A program made the position numbers and the translations under genes. Of a DNA stretch of 5,806 nucleotides, positions 1-5,806 are shown one piece after another; within the stretch, counting starts at the first letter, position 1; every line of letters begins with the position of its first letter. This DNA comes from an uncultured Actinomycetes bacterium (lineage in GTDB: Bacteria > Actinomycetota > Actinomycetes > S36-B12). A model generated the notes under the pieces. It ran no database searches. It was given only the letters and a program-made list of their open reading frames with translations, and was not told the origin of the DNA. The stretch spans positions 1-5,806 of the forward strand of contig CAJIYV010000109.1 in assembly GCA_905181745.1 (NCBI GenBank). Reading direction: 5' to 3'.

Positions 1-1
1 T

Positions 2-736
2 AACCCCTTGCGTTGTGTGTTTGCTGCGCCGACTGCCAGTAGCATCTTGGCAGAGTTTAAGGACCGCTTTGACATAGAGGCATTCGTGGAAGTGTTCGGA
101 CTTACTGAAACGTCTGCTCCTATACTTTCACCATATGGTGAAGACCGACCACCAGGGGCCGCGGGACTCCTCGCGAGCGATTTTTTTGAGATTAGGCTGG
201 TAAACCCGGACACAGATGAAGAAGTACCTGTGGGCGAAATTGGTGAACTTGTGATCCGTCCAAAATTTCCTTGGACATGCAGTCTCGGTTATTACAGCAT
301 GGACGATCGCACCGCGGAGGCTTGGCGGAATCTTTGGTTCCATACGGGTGACGCGCTGAAGCGCGATACCGATGGTTGGTACTACTTTGTTGATCGCTAC
401 AAGGATGCTCTGCGCCGAAGGGGTGAAAATATTAGTTCTTACGAGGTTGAGCAGGCTGTTTTGTCTCATGCCGCGGTAACTGAATGTGCAGTCATTGCAG
501 TTGCTGCAGAATCTGAAGCTGGTGAGGATGAAGTCATGGCGGTAGTCGTCACGAATGGGGATGTCGATCCCAAGGAAATCTGGGACTTCTGCAAGGGTCG
601 AATACCAGAGTTCGCAATACCGCGATTCATGCGATTTGTGGACGCGTTACCACGGACACCTTCAGAGAAAATTCAAAAATCAGTATTGCGTGAGGAAGGA
701 ATAACACCAAATACGCATGATAGAACCACGGTGTAA
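2..736 (+). CDS. Acyl-CoA synthetase (AMP-forming, ANL superfamily), CaiC-like, 5' truncated
   Basis: This is the C-terminal part of an ATP-dependent carboxylate-CoA ligase, which makes an acyl-adenylate and then the CoA thioester in the cytoplasm. The frame is open to the left edge (codons for N-P before the TTG at 8), so that TTG is internal. About 244 residues are visible of the usual 500-550, so the ATP P-loop region and most of the substrate pocket lie outside. Seen in order: the A5-type motif FGLTET (nt 95-112), GEIGELVIRP, the ATP-ribose motif HTGD (nt 341-352), the hinge and A8 motif RRRGENISSYEVE (from nt 413), and the A10 stretch PRTPSEKIQK with the catalytic lysine codon at 668-670. 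A10 has Glu where Gly is more common. These motifs and the gene context resemble CaiC-type and medium-chain ligases; the substrate is unknown. It is the first visible gene of a + strand operon, 39 bp before an acyl-CoA dehydrogenase. The family call is secure; CaiC-like is an inference. Confidence 0.93.
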   Translation, partial: NPLRCVFAAPTASSILAEFKDRFDIEAFVEVFGLTETSAPILSPYGEDRPPGAAGLLASDFFEIRLVNPDTDEEVPVGEIGELVIRPKFPWTCSLGYYSMDDRTAEAWRNLWFHTGDALKRDTDGWYYFVDRYKDALRRRGENISSYEVEQAVLSHAAVTECAVIAVAAESEAGEDEVMAVVVTNGDVDPKEIWDFCKGRIPEFAIPRFMRFVDALPRTPSEKIQKSVLREEGITPNTHDRTTV

Positions 737-763
737 TTCGAGTCAACAACCCGAGTAGGGATC

Positions 764-769
764 AAGGAG
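764..769 (+). promoter_or_regulatory. Ribosome binding site AAGGAG for the GTG-started acyl-CoA dehydrogenase
   Basis: AAGGAG lies 6 nt before GTG 776. It fixes this non-ATG start, because no better-placed in-frame ATG lies nearby. Confidence 0.75.
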
Positions 770-775
770 AAGCAA

Positions 776-1942
776 GTGGACTTCACAGAGTTAGCGGAGT
801 ACGAAGAGATTAGGCAATCTGTTCGTCAGATGTGTTCCAAGTTTGATGACACATACTGGCAGGAGCATGACGAAAACAAAGAATTTCCGTGGGAGTTCTA
901 TAAGGCTGTTGCAGATGCCGGCTGGCTGGGATTGACCATCCCTGAAGAATTTGGGGGAGGGGGCGCCGGTGTTCAAGAGGTGTGCATTGTTGAGCAGGAA
1001 ATTGCGGCTTCCGGTGCGGGAATGAACGGCTGCAGTGCGGTCCATATTGGCATGTTTGGTTTCGAGTCTATGGTCCGTTACGGAACTCAAGAAATGAAGG
1101 AAAAGTACTTTCCCAGGGTAGTGACAGGAGAGTTACACGTCTCATTTGCGGTAACTGAGCCGGATGCGGGCACCGATACCTTGAACATGACAACGTTCGC
1201 ACGAAAGGTTGAAGGCGGATTTCTCCTGAGCGGGAAGAAGACGTGGATTACCAAAGCCCAAGAAGCTGAGCGAATGTTCATCCTCGCTCGCACACAACCT
1301 CTCAGTGAGGTATCAAAAAGAACAGATGGCCTCACCATGTTTTTTGCCCCCATGGATCGCAAAAGCATTGAAATTCGCCCGATCAAGAAAATGGGCCGCA
1401 ATGCAATCGATACAAATGAGCTGTTTATTGACGACTTGTTTGTCTCCGACGAGGACGTCATCGGGGAGGTCGGTAAGGGATTCCGCGCTATTATGGTGGG
1501 ACTCAATGCCGAGCGGGTTGTTGCAGCAAATGCGGCTCTGGGAATTGGTAAAGCCTCGATTCGACTAGCAACACAGTATGCGAACGACCGAGTGGTTTTT
1601 GGTCGCCCGATCGGGCAGAACCAAGCAATCTCCCATCAAATTGCTCTAGCGCAAATCAGAGTAGATGCGGCCGAAGCCATTTGTCAGAAGGCCGCCTGGA
1701 TGGTAGATCAGGATATTCCCTGCGGCAAGGAAGCCAATGAAGCCAAATACTTAGCTTCAGAAGCTGGATTCAATGCGGCCGACATGGCAATCAATGTCCT
1801 TGGTGGGTATGGGTATGCCAAGGAATACAATGCCGAGAGATATTTCCGTGAGTCGCGCTTGAATCGAATTGCGCCGATTAGCCAGGAAATGGTCCTCAAC
1901 TATATTGCTGAGCATTCTTTGGGTCTGCCGAGAAGTTACTAA
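776..1942 (+). CDS. Acyl-CoA dehydrogenase, isovaleryl/long-chain type active site
   Basis: A 388-residue FAD enzyme of the acyl-CoA dehydrogenase family, full length for it (about 380-400). It would oxidise an acyl-CoA to the 2,3-enoyl-CoA and pass electrons to ETF, or act as an enoyl-CoA reductase like CaiA. Seen: the N-terminal helical domain with IPEEFGG (55-61); the middle beta domain with FAVTEPDAGTDT (124-135) and GKKTWITKA (153-161), which contact FAD and substrate; and the C-terminal helical domain with DRVVFGRPIGQNQAIS (271-286) and GGYGYAKEY (343-351). The medium/short-chain catalytic Glu (Y-E-G-T motif) is absent: RIAPIS (364-369) stands there. Glu246 in GLNAERVV occupies the position used by isovaleryl-CoA and long-chain dehydrogenases and by CaiA, so activity is probably kept. 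The GTG start is supported by AAGGAG 6 nt upstream. It sits between the ligase and the aldehyde dehydrogenase in the operon. The family is certain; the substrate is not known. Confidence 0.96.
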   Translation: MDFTELAEYEEIRQSVRQMCSKFDDTYWQEHDENKEFPWEFYKAVADAGWLGLTIPEEFGGGGAGVQEVCIVEQEIAASGAGMNGCSAVHIGMFGFESMVRYGTQEMKEKYFPRVVTGELHVSFAVTEPDAGTDTLNMTTFARKVEGGFLLSGKKTWITKAQEAERMFILARTQPLSEVSKRTDGLTMFFAPMDRKSIEIRPIKKMGRNAIDTNELFIDDLFVSDEDVIGEVGKGFRAIMVGLNAERVVAANAALGIGKASIRLATQYANDRVVFGRPIGQNQAISHQIALAQIRVDAAEAICQKAAWMVDQDIPCGKEANEAKYLASEAGFNAADMAINVLGGYGYAKEYNAERYFRESRLNRIAPISQEMVLNYIAEHSLGLPRSY

Positions 1943-1985
1943 ACCAAAATTCAGGGACAGTTCATTACAGGGAAAGGTGTCAGTT

Positions 1986-3464
1986 ATGAATACACAACAC
2001 AGCGCGAGTACTCCGGGGCGAGAATGGATACCGACTGCACGTGACCTCCTGATTGGTGGGGCGTTTGTCGCCGGGGAGGGCGAGTCAATTGAGGTCGTGA
2101 ATCCCTCCACCGAAGAGGTGCTCACTCATGTTCGTGGAGCATCCGTTGATCAGGTAGATCAGGCAGTTGAAGCTGCTCAACGGGCCTTTGACCCATGGTC
2201 GCGATCCTCTCGCGAGGAGCGCTCACGTGTCCTACATCGCTTCTGCGATGTCTTAGAGGCGCACATCCCTGAACTACTCGCCTCGATTGTCAATGAAGTG
2301 GGAACGCCCGTGGCGCTTGCCGAATTTATGCAGGTGAAATTGGGACTCGTGCATCTGCGTTGGCAGGCAGACGCCGCGCTAAAAGACCGAACAGTTGATC
2401 TGGGGCCGTGGAACGATCCTGTACCCACCCACAGCCACGTCAATTATTTACCTGTGGGAGTTGTCGCGTGCATTACTGGATACAATTATCCGCTCAATTT
2501 GGCGATTTTCAAGTTTGGTGCCGCCATGGCAGCTGGGTGCACTGTGGTACTCCTACCGTCTCCGCGAACCCCGCTTACTACGTTGTTCCTAGGGGAACTT
2601 GCCAAAGAAGCTGGCGTCCCTGATGGTGTCTTCAACGTTGTCATCGGTGGTCCGGAAGTGGGTATGCGACTCACGACGCACAACGGGGTAGACAAGGTTT
2701 CCTTTACCGGCTCGGACATGATTGGCGAGAAAATCATGCAACAGGCGGCCTTGGGAATTAAGGACGTGACTTTGGAACTGGGTGGTAAATCACCGAGCAT
2801 TGTTCTTGAAGGATCAGATGTCGAATCATTCGCCGTTGAAATGCATTTGCGGTGGTCGCGCAACGGAGGGCAAGGGTGCGCGGCTCTGGCTCGAATCATG
2901 GTTCACGAAAGCCTGATGGATAGGTTTTTAGCCGCGGGCGCCAAAGCCTTTGACCAGATGAAAGTCGGTGACCCATGGGATCCCGCCACAAACATCGGGC
3001 CCATGATTCGCCCTGATCACCGTGCTCGAGTGCGGTCCTTCATTGACGGCGCCCCCGGTGAAGGTGGTCGAGTGCTCTTTAGGGTTGACACCCCGCTTCC
3101 TGAAAAAGGCTATTTTGTGAATCCGGTGCTCCTCGGCGACCTGCCGTACACGGCAACGGCATGTCAGGAAGAAATATTTGGTCCCGTTGCCGTCATCCTT
3201 CCCTTCAAAAATGAAGAAGAAGCCATCATGATTGCAAACTCCACCAACTACGGACTTGCCGCTAATATTTATTCTCCAGATGTGGATCATGCTCGTGAGA
3301 TCGCGACACGGATTCGATCAGGCACTGTCTGGATTAACGGGGGCGGCAACATGCGACCTGATGCGCCATTCGGCGGCTTCAAGCGATCAGGCGTCGGCCG
3401 AGAGATTGGTGAGTGGGGGATTTCGGAATACCTTGAACCGCAGCACCTACAGTGGAGAACCTGA
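1986..3464 (+). CDS. NAD(P)-dependent aldehyde dehydrogenase
   Basis: A 492-residue ALDH-superfamily enzyme that oxidises an aldehyde to the carboxylic acid with NAD(P)+. I start it at ATG 1986, 8 nt after AAAGG (1973-1977). The frame is open to 1869, but that extension lies inside the preceding dehydrogenase and has no family similarity. From 1986 the length is normal. Seen: oxyanion-hole Asn167 (GYNYPLN), the Rossmann segment FTGSDMIG (240-247), general base Glu264 (LELGGKSP), catalytic Cys298 (GGQGCAA), Glu396-Ile-Phe-Gly-Pro contacting the nicotinamide ribose, and the C-terminal FGGFKRSGVGRE (462-473). The cofactor-site motif usually KPSExTP reads LPSPRTP (190-196), so Lys becomes Leu and Glu becomes Pro. 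This may alter NAD versus NADP use. Next to a CoA ligase and a CoA-transferase it probably supplies the free acid that becomes the CoA thioester; this is inferred. Activity as a classical ALDH is very likely; the substrate is unknown. Confidence 0.95.
   Translation: MNTQHSASTPGREWIPTARDLLIGGAFVAGEGESIEVVNPSTEEVLTHVRGASVDQVDQAVEAAQRAFDPWSRSSREERSRVLHRFCDVLEAHIPELLASIVNEVGTPVALAEFMQVKLGLVHLRWQADAALKDRTVDLGPWNDPVPTHSHVNYLPVGVVACITGYNYPLNLAIFKFGAAMAAGCTVVLLPSPRTPLTTLFLGELAKEAGVPDGVFNVVIGGPEVGMRLTTHNGVDKVSFTGSDMIGEKIMQQAALGIKDVTLELGGKSPSIVLEGSDVESFAVEMHLRWSRNGGQGCAALARIMVHESLMDRFLAAGAKAFDQMKVGDPWDPATNIGPMIRPDHRARVRSFIDGAPGEGGRVLFRVDTPLPEKGYFVNPVLLGDLPYTATACQEEIFGPVAVILPFKNEEEAIMIANSTNYGLAANIYSPDVDHAREIATRIRSGTVWINGGGNMRPDAPFGGFKRSGVGREIGEWGISEYLEPQHLQWRT
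3454..3457 (+). promoter_or_regulatory. Ribosome binding site GGAG inside the ALDH 3' end, with TGATG stop-start overlap
   Basis: GGAG lies 6 nt before ATG 3464, whose A is the last base of the ALDH stop TGA (3462-3464). This arrangement favours ATG 3464 over the in-frame GTG at 3452, which would overlap the binding site. It suggests translational coupling of the two genes. Confidence 0.7.
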
Positions 3465-4672
3465 TGGAAAATGATGTCAAAGGTCCACTTCACGGGGTGA
3501 CTGTCCTTGAGCTGAGTTCCATGTACGCAGCACCGACATGTGGGCGGATGATGCGAGACTTCGGTGCAACGGTTATCAAAGTGGAAGACCCCGTGGCGGG
3601 TGATTTTGCGCGTCAATGGTCCCCTTTTAAAAATGGTTTGTCGCTCGGGTTTTCTCGATTGAACTCAGGCAAACGCTCGCTCGGTATTGATCTGAGATCG
3701 GAAGATGGGAGAGAAATCGTTCGTGACCTTGTGCCACACGTTGATGTTGTTCTCGAATCGTTTCGACCCGGCCGCATGGAGGCTTGGGGGCTGGGTTACG
3801 ACATTTTGAGTTCGCGCAATCCTGGTGTAGTCATGACGAGAGTCTCGGGATTCGGCCAGACCGGTCCTTATAGTGAACGTCCCGGCTTCGGAACGGTGGC
3901 GGAAACTTCCAGTGGGTATGCGTATATCAACGGATGGCCCTCGACGCCACCCACCTCACCCCCATTTGGATTTGCTGACTCAATAGCCGGGATTTCGGCC
4001 GCATTCGGAACCGCCATGGCTCTGTTTAATCGCGGCCGCACAGGGGTCGGAGATGTCGTCGATGTCGCGCTGTATGAACCCCTCATGTTCATTATTGGCG
4101 ACATCATTCTGCAGTGGACGGGTAACGGAGTGATCCAAGAAAGAGTGGGAAATGGGACCGGCTCCGCCTCTCCGCGAGGAATTTTTCAAGCGAAGGACGG
4201 GAAGTGGCTTTCGATTGCCGCGTCATCTCAGACAATTGCGGTACGACTTTTTGAAGCAATGGACCGTCCGGACATTATTAAGGACCCGCGATATGCCACC
4301 AATGCCGCCCGCATGGAACATAACGAGGACATGCAAAAAATTGTGTCAGAGTGGGTTCAGACCCAGCCTCGCACGGACATTCTTGCAATTTTGGAGAGCC
4401 ACGACGTTGTTGCGGCGGGAGTAAACGATGCCCGTGACGTTACCGAAGACCCCCACTTTTCCGAGCGAACTCTGGTTGATCTGACCGGGAGTGACCTCCT
4501 TGGCAAGGTCAAAATGCCCGGCCCGATCTTGCATGTGTCCTCGTATTCGGGTCCCGAGTATGCGGGAGTTCCGGAAATTGGCCAGCACACTAAAGAAGTC
4601 TTACAGGATTTCCTGGGATTTGACGATGCCCGAATACAGTCCTTGGCGCAGAGCGGTGTAATCAGCAGATAG
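3464..4672 (+). CDS. Family III CoA-transferase (CaiB/BaiF type)
   Basis: A 402-residue CoA-transferase of the formyl-CoA transferase / CaiB / BaiF fold, full length for the family (about 400), normally an interlocked dimer. It moves CoA from a donor thioester to a free acid through an aspartyl mixed anhydride. Seen: the N-terminal segment GVTVLELSSMYAAPTCGRMM then DFGATVIKVEDP (32-43), the CoA-binding stretch RLNSGKRSLGIDL (65-77), VDVVLESFRPG (93-103), MTRVSGFGQTGPY (124-136), the catalytic Asp172 in GFADSIAG (169-176, matching Asp169 of E. coli CaiB and of Frc), VVDVALYE (198-205), and SPRGIFQAKDGKWLSIAA (236-253). It follows the ALDH with a one-base overlap, so the two products are probably made together. 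It likely primes the pathway acid with CoA recycled from a product, complementing the ATP-dependent ligase. Substrates cannot be read from the sequence. Confidence 0.95.
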   Translation: MENDVKGPLHGVTVLELSSMYAAPTCGRMMRDFGATVIKVEDPVAGDFARQWSPFKNGLSLGFSRLNSGKRSLGIDLRSEDGREIVRDLVPHVDVVLESFRPGRMEAWGLGYDILSSRNPGVVMTRVSGFGQTGPYSERPGFGTVAETSSGYAYINGWPSTPPTSPPFGFADSIAGISAAFGTAMALFNRGRTGVGDVVDVALYEPLMFIIGDIILQWTGNGVIQERVGNGTGSASPRGIFQAKDGKWLSIAASSQTIAVRLFEAMDRPDIIKDPRYATNAARMEHNEDMQKIVSEWVQTQPRTDILAILESHDVVAAGVNDARDVTEDPHFSERTLVDLTGSDLLGKVKMPGPILHVSSYSGPEYAGVPEIGQHTKEVLQDFLGFDDARIQSLAQSGVISR

Positions 4673-4680
4673 TTTTTCGG

Positions 4681-5433
4681 TTACGGCTGACCGCCATCGA
4701 CCGTCAAAAGTGAGCCGGTTGTGTAACTTGACGCCTCGCTCGCCAAATAAAGGGCCGATCCTAAGATTTCGTCAGGTTGTCCTCCACGTTCCAATGCGAA
4801 ACCTCGTGCCCGCTGTGCAAACATGTCGGGGTCCCAGGCAGAGCTCACATCAGTCATAAAGGTACCCGCCATGATTGCATTTACCCGAACTGCTGGACCA
4901 AAGGCATGGGCAAGGCCGACCGTAATGGCGTTGAGGCCGGCCTTTGCTGCGGCGTATGGCAAAGTTGAGGGGCGCGGATGGATCGCTCCGACGCTGGAAA
5001 TATTGATGATACTGCCTCCATTGAGGGCCGCCATCCGGGTCCCAACGAGAGCGGCTAATCGAAACGGCCCCTTGAGATTGACGTCGAGCACCTTGTCAAA
5101 AAGCTCCTCGGTTACTGAATCAACCGTGTCGTATACAGGCGACATGCCCGCGTTGTTTACTAAAATATCGATCGACCCGAACTCCTGGTAGCAAGTCTCA
5201 ACTAACTGTTCAAGTTCAGACCATCGCCCTACGTGCGCTCCAACCCCTATAGCGCGGCGTCCGGTGGACTGGCGAATACTGGAGGCCACTTCTTCGCACG
5301 CTTCTAATTTGCGACTGGCAATCACCACATCAGCCCCATGATGGGCAAATCCTTCGGCCATGACCCTACCGAGTCCTCGACTGCCCCCCGTGACGAGAGC
5401 CACTTTGCCACGTAAATCAAACAGCTTTTCCAC
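4681..5433 (-). CDS. Short-chain dehydrogenase/reductase (classical SDR)
   Basis: A 250-residue classical SDR, a normal length, interconverting a hydroxyl and a carbonyl group with a nicotinamide cofactor, usually as a tetramer. Seen: the cofactor glycine motif TGGSRGLG (15-22), NNAG (93-96), Asn119 in DVNLKGPF, catalytic Ser147 (NISSVG), Tyr160 and Lys164 (YAAAK), and the terminal VDGG (246-249) of the family. After the second beta strand the sequence reads ASRK (39-42); the basic residue there suggests NADP(H). I choose GTG 5433, 4 nt after GAGGAG (5438-5443). The in-frame TTG at 5445 overlaps that binding site and would add only four residues. It converges on the CoA-transferase gene (8 bp apart) and diverges from the second acyl-CoA dehydrogenase. 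It may act on an alcohol or hydroxyacyl intermediate of the same pathway, an inference from context only. Confidence 0.94.
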   Translation of the reverse strand: MEKLFDLRGKVALVTGGSRGLGRVMAEGFAHHGADVVIASRKLEACEEVASSIRQSTGRRAIGVGAHVGRWSELEQLVETCYQEFGSIDILVNNAGMSPVYDTVDSVTEELFDKVLDVNLKGPFRLAALVGTRMAALNGGSIINISSVGAIHPRPSTLPYAAAKAGLNAITVGLAHAFGPAVRVNAIMAGTFMTDVSSAWDPDMFAQRARGFALERGGQPDEILGSALYLASEASSYTTGSLLTVDGGQP

Positions 5434-5451
5434 GTCGCTCCTCAAAGTATT

Positions 5452-5459
5452 TTGATCAA
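5452..5459. repeat. 8-bp palindrome TTGATCAA, candidate operator half of a pair
   Basis: This is a perfect 8-bp inverted repeat lying 8 nt upstream of the SDR ribosome binding site. Its core TGATCA recurs at 5502-5507, with the two centres 49 bp apart. The position would suit a repressor site over the SDR promoter or leader, but the word is short and function is inferred. Confidence 0.3.
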
Positions 5460-5501
5460 TAACCTAACCCTAGTGGCAGCCCCGATAATTCCTTGCTATG
5501 G

Positions 5502-5507
5502 TGATCA
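5502..5507. repeat. 6-bp palindrome TGATCA, second copy, at the possible -10 of the dehydrogenase gene
   Basis: TGATCA here begins at the last base of the candidate -10 TATGGT (5497-5502) and precedes the likely transcription start. It repeats the core of the palindrome at 5452-5459. A short word like this can occur by chance. Confidence 0.25.
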
Positions 5508-5520
5508 TAGATTATTTATT

Positions 5521-5526
5521 AAGGAG
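5521..5526 (+). promoter_or_regulatory. Ribosome binding site AAGGAG for the GTG-started second acyl-CoA dehydrogenase
   Basis: AAGGAG lies 5 nt before GTG 5532 and is the main support for that start. The alternative GTG at 5538 is out of frame. Confidence 0.75.
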
Positions 5527-5531
5527 ACAAA

Positions 5532-5806
5532 GTGAGTGAAAGTGCATCACTAACCCCCGAGCAAACAGCGCTTCGAACTGTTGCCCGGGAAGTGGCCAAC
5601 GATGTGTATGCCCCCCTAGCCGACGAGTGGGATGCCACCAGAACCTTATTTCCGGATGCGGAGATAAAGCGACTGGCTGAACTAGGTTTTCTGGGTATCT
5701 GTCTTCCGGAGGAGTACGGGGGTTCGGATGCCCCACTGATGGATGCCCTGATTGTCATTGAAGAATTGGCTAAAGTGTGCCGCCCAGCGGCTTTTGAGGT
5801 CTTTGA
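5532..5806 (+). CDS. Acyl-CoA dehydrogenase, N-terminal fragment cut by the window edge
   Basis: Reading from GTG 5532 gives 91 open codons to the edge, beginning MSESASLTPEQTALRTVARE. The pattern is that of the N-terminal helical domain of acyl-CoA dehydrogenases: a TPEQ..LR..ARE.. first helix, then LAELGFLGICLPEEYGGSDAP (around 56-75; compare IPEEFGG of the upstream dehydrogenase), then LIVIEELAKVCRPAAFEVF. The FAD and catalytic segments lie beyond the edge, so activity and active-site type cannot be judged. It is clearly different in sequence from the dehydrogenase at 776-1942, so it is a second paralogue and not a duplicate. It is transcribed away from the SDR gene and probably heads another operon of the same pathway. 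Confidence 0.88.
   Translation, partial: MSESASLTPEQTALRTVAREVANDVYAPLADEWDATRTLFPDAEIKRLAELGFLGICLPEEYGGSDAPLMDALIVIEELAKVCRPAAFEVF

Larger units (their letters stand above)
5434..5531. promoter_or_regulatory. Divergent intergenic region between the SDR and second acyl-CoA dehydrogenase genes
   Basis: These 98 bp must hold the start signals of both divergent genes. Each end carries a ribosome binding site: GAGGAG on the minus strand (5438-5443) and AAGGAG on the plus strand (5521-5526). Between them are two TGATCA palindromes. On the plus strand TGCTATGGT (5494-5502) could be an extended -10 element, with GTGGCA (5473-5478) as a weak -35 at 18 bp. I see no convincing minus-strand -10. The presence of promoters here is likely from the layout; the exact boxes are tentative. 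Confidence 0.5.

Noticed and set aside
8..10. TTG at 8 as start of the ligase
   Set aside because: The frame is open to the window edge and the protein lacks its N-terminal half, so this is an internal leucine codon.
1952..1973. CAGGGA occurring twice between the dehydrogenase and the ALDH gene
   Set aside because: This is a six-base direct repeat with no symmetry; the second copy is simply part of the ribosome-binding region.
1869..1985. 39-residue N-terminal extension of the aldehyde dehydrogenase in the same open frame
   Set aside because: It lies inside the preceding dehydrogenase coding region, has no ALDH character, and ATG 1986 has a usable ribosome binding site and gives the normal family length.
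2486..2899. 137-codon open frame on the minus strand inside the aldehyde dehydrogenase, and similar long antisense frames at 1087-1506, 2928-3290 and 3287-3616
   Set aside because: They overlap strongly conserved coding sequence, have no recognisable motifs and no convincing ribosome binding sites, and are explained by the opposite strand's codon pattern.
3452..3463. GTG start four codons earlier for the CoA-transferase
   Set aside because: It overlaps the GGAG that serves ATG 3464, and the TGATG overlap is the typical coupled arrangement.
4678..4693. Hairpin between the convergent stops as a transcription terminator
   Set aside because: The stem is short with one G-U pair and no T-run follows it on either strand; the TTTTT at 4673-4677 comes before the stem on the plus strand.
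4823..5191. 122-codon plus-strand open frame opposite the SDR
   Set aside because: It lies wholly within the SDR gene, whose catalytic motifs are intact on the minus strand; the plus frame shows no family features.
5461..5471. AACCTAACCCT, telomere-like repeat units
   Set aside because: There is only about one and a half units with no further copies, so it is a chance match in a bacterial intergenic region.

Overview
The window reads as a catabolic or CoA-thioester-processing cluster from a bacterial chromosome. Base composition looks mid-range (about half G+C by eye). Several genes start with GTG behind clear AGGAG-type ribosome binding sites. The protein sequences, rich in acyl-CoA dehydrogenase and family III CoA-transferase types, recall Actinobacteria (for example mycobacteria or Acidimicrobiia) or related environmental lineages. 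I cannot place the organism from this stretch alone. I see no mobile element, RNA gene, CRISPR array or phage signal.

Positions 2-4672 (+) hold four genes that look like one operon: an acyl-CoA synthetase (AMP-forming, cut by the left edge), an acyl-CoA dehydrogenase (776-1942), an aldehyde dehydrogenase (1986-3464) and a CaiB/BaiF family III CoA-transferase (3464-4672). The gaps are 39 bp and 43 bp, and the last two genes overlap by one base (TGATG). An SDR oxidoreductase (4681-5433) faces them on the minus strand, its stop only 8 bp from theirs. It is divergent from a second acyl-CoA dehydrogenase that starts at GTG 5532 and runs off the right edge. The 98-bp gap between those two starts carries two TGATCA palindromes and a possible promoter.

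Taken together, the genes could oxidise an aldehyde to a carboxylic acid (ALDH), activate it to a CoA thioester by ligase or by CoA exchange (CoA-transferase), and introduce or remove an alpha-beta double bond (dehydrogenases). The SDR would handle an alcohol/ketone or hydroxyacyl step. The ligase + dehydrogenase + CoA-transferase trio matches the gene types of enterobacterial caiC, caiA and caiB, here with an aldehyde dehydrogenase added. The substrate cannot be read from the sequence. No regulator or transporter lies inside the window.

The points most worth a second look are: the relocated catalytic glutamate of the first dehydrogenase, unusual NAD-site residues in the aldehyde dehydrogenase, the cai-like gene set with its added aldehyde step, and the paired palindromes in the divergent promoter region. 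I found nothing that amounts to a clearly new kind of system.
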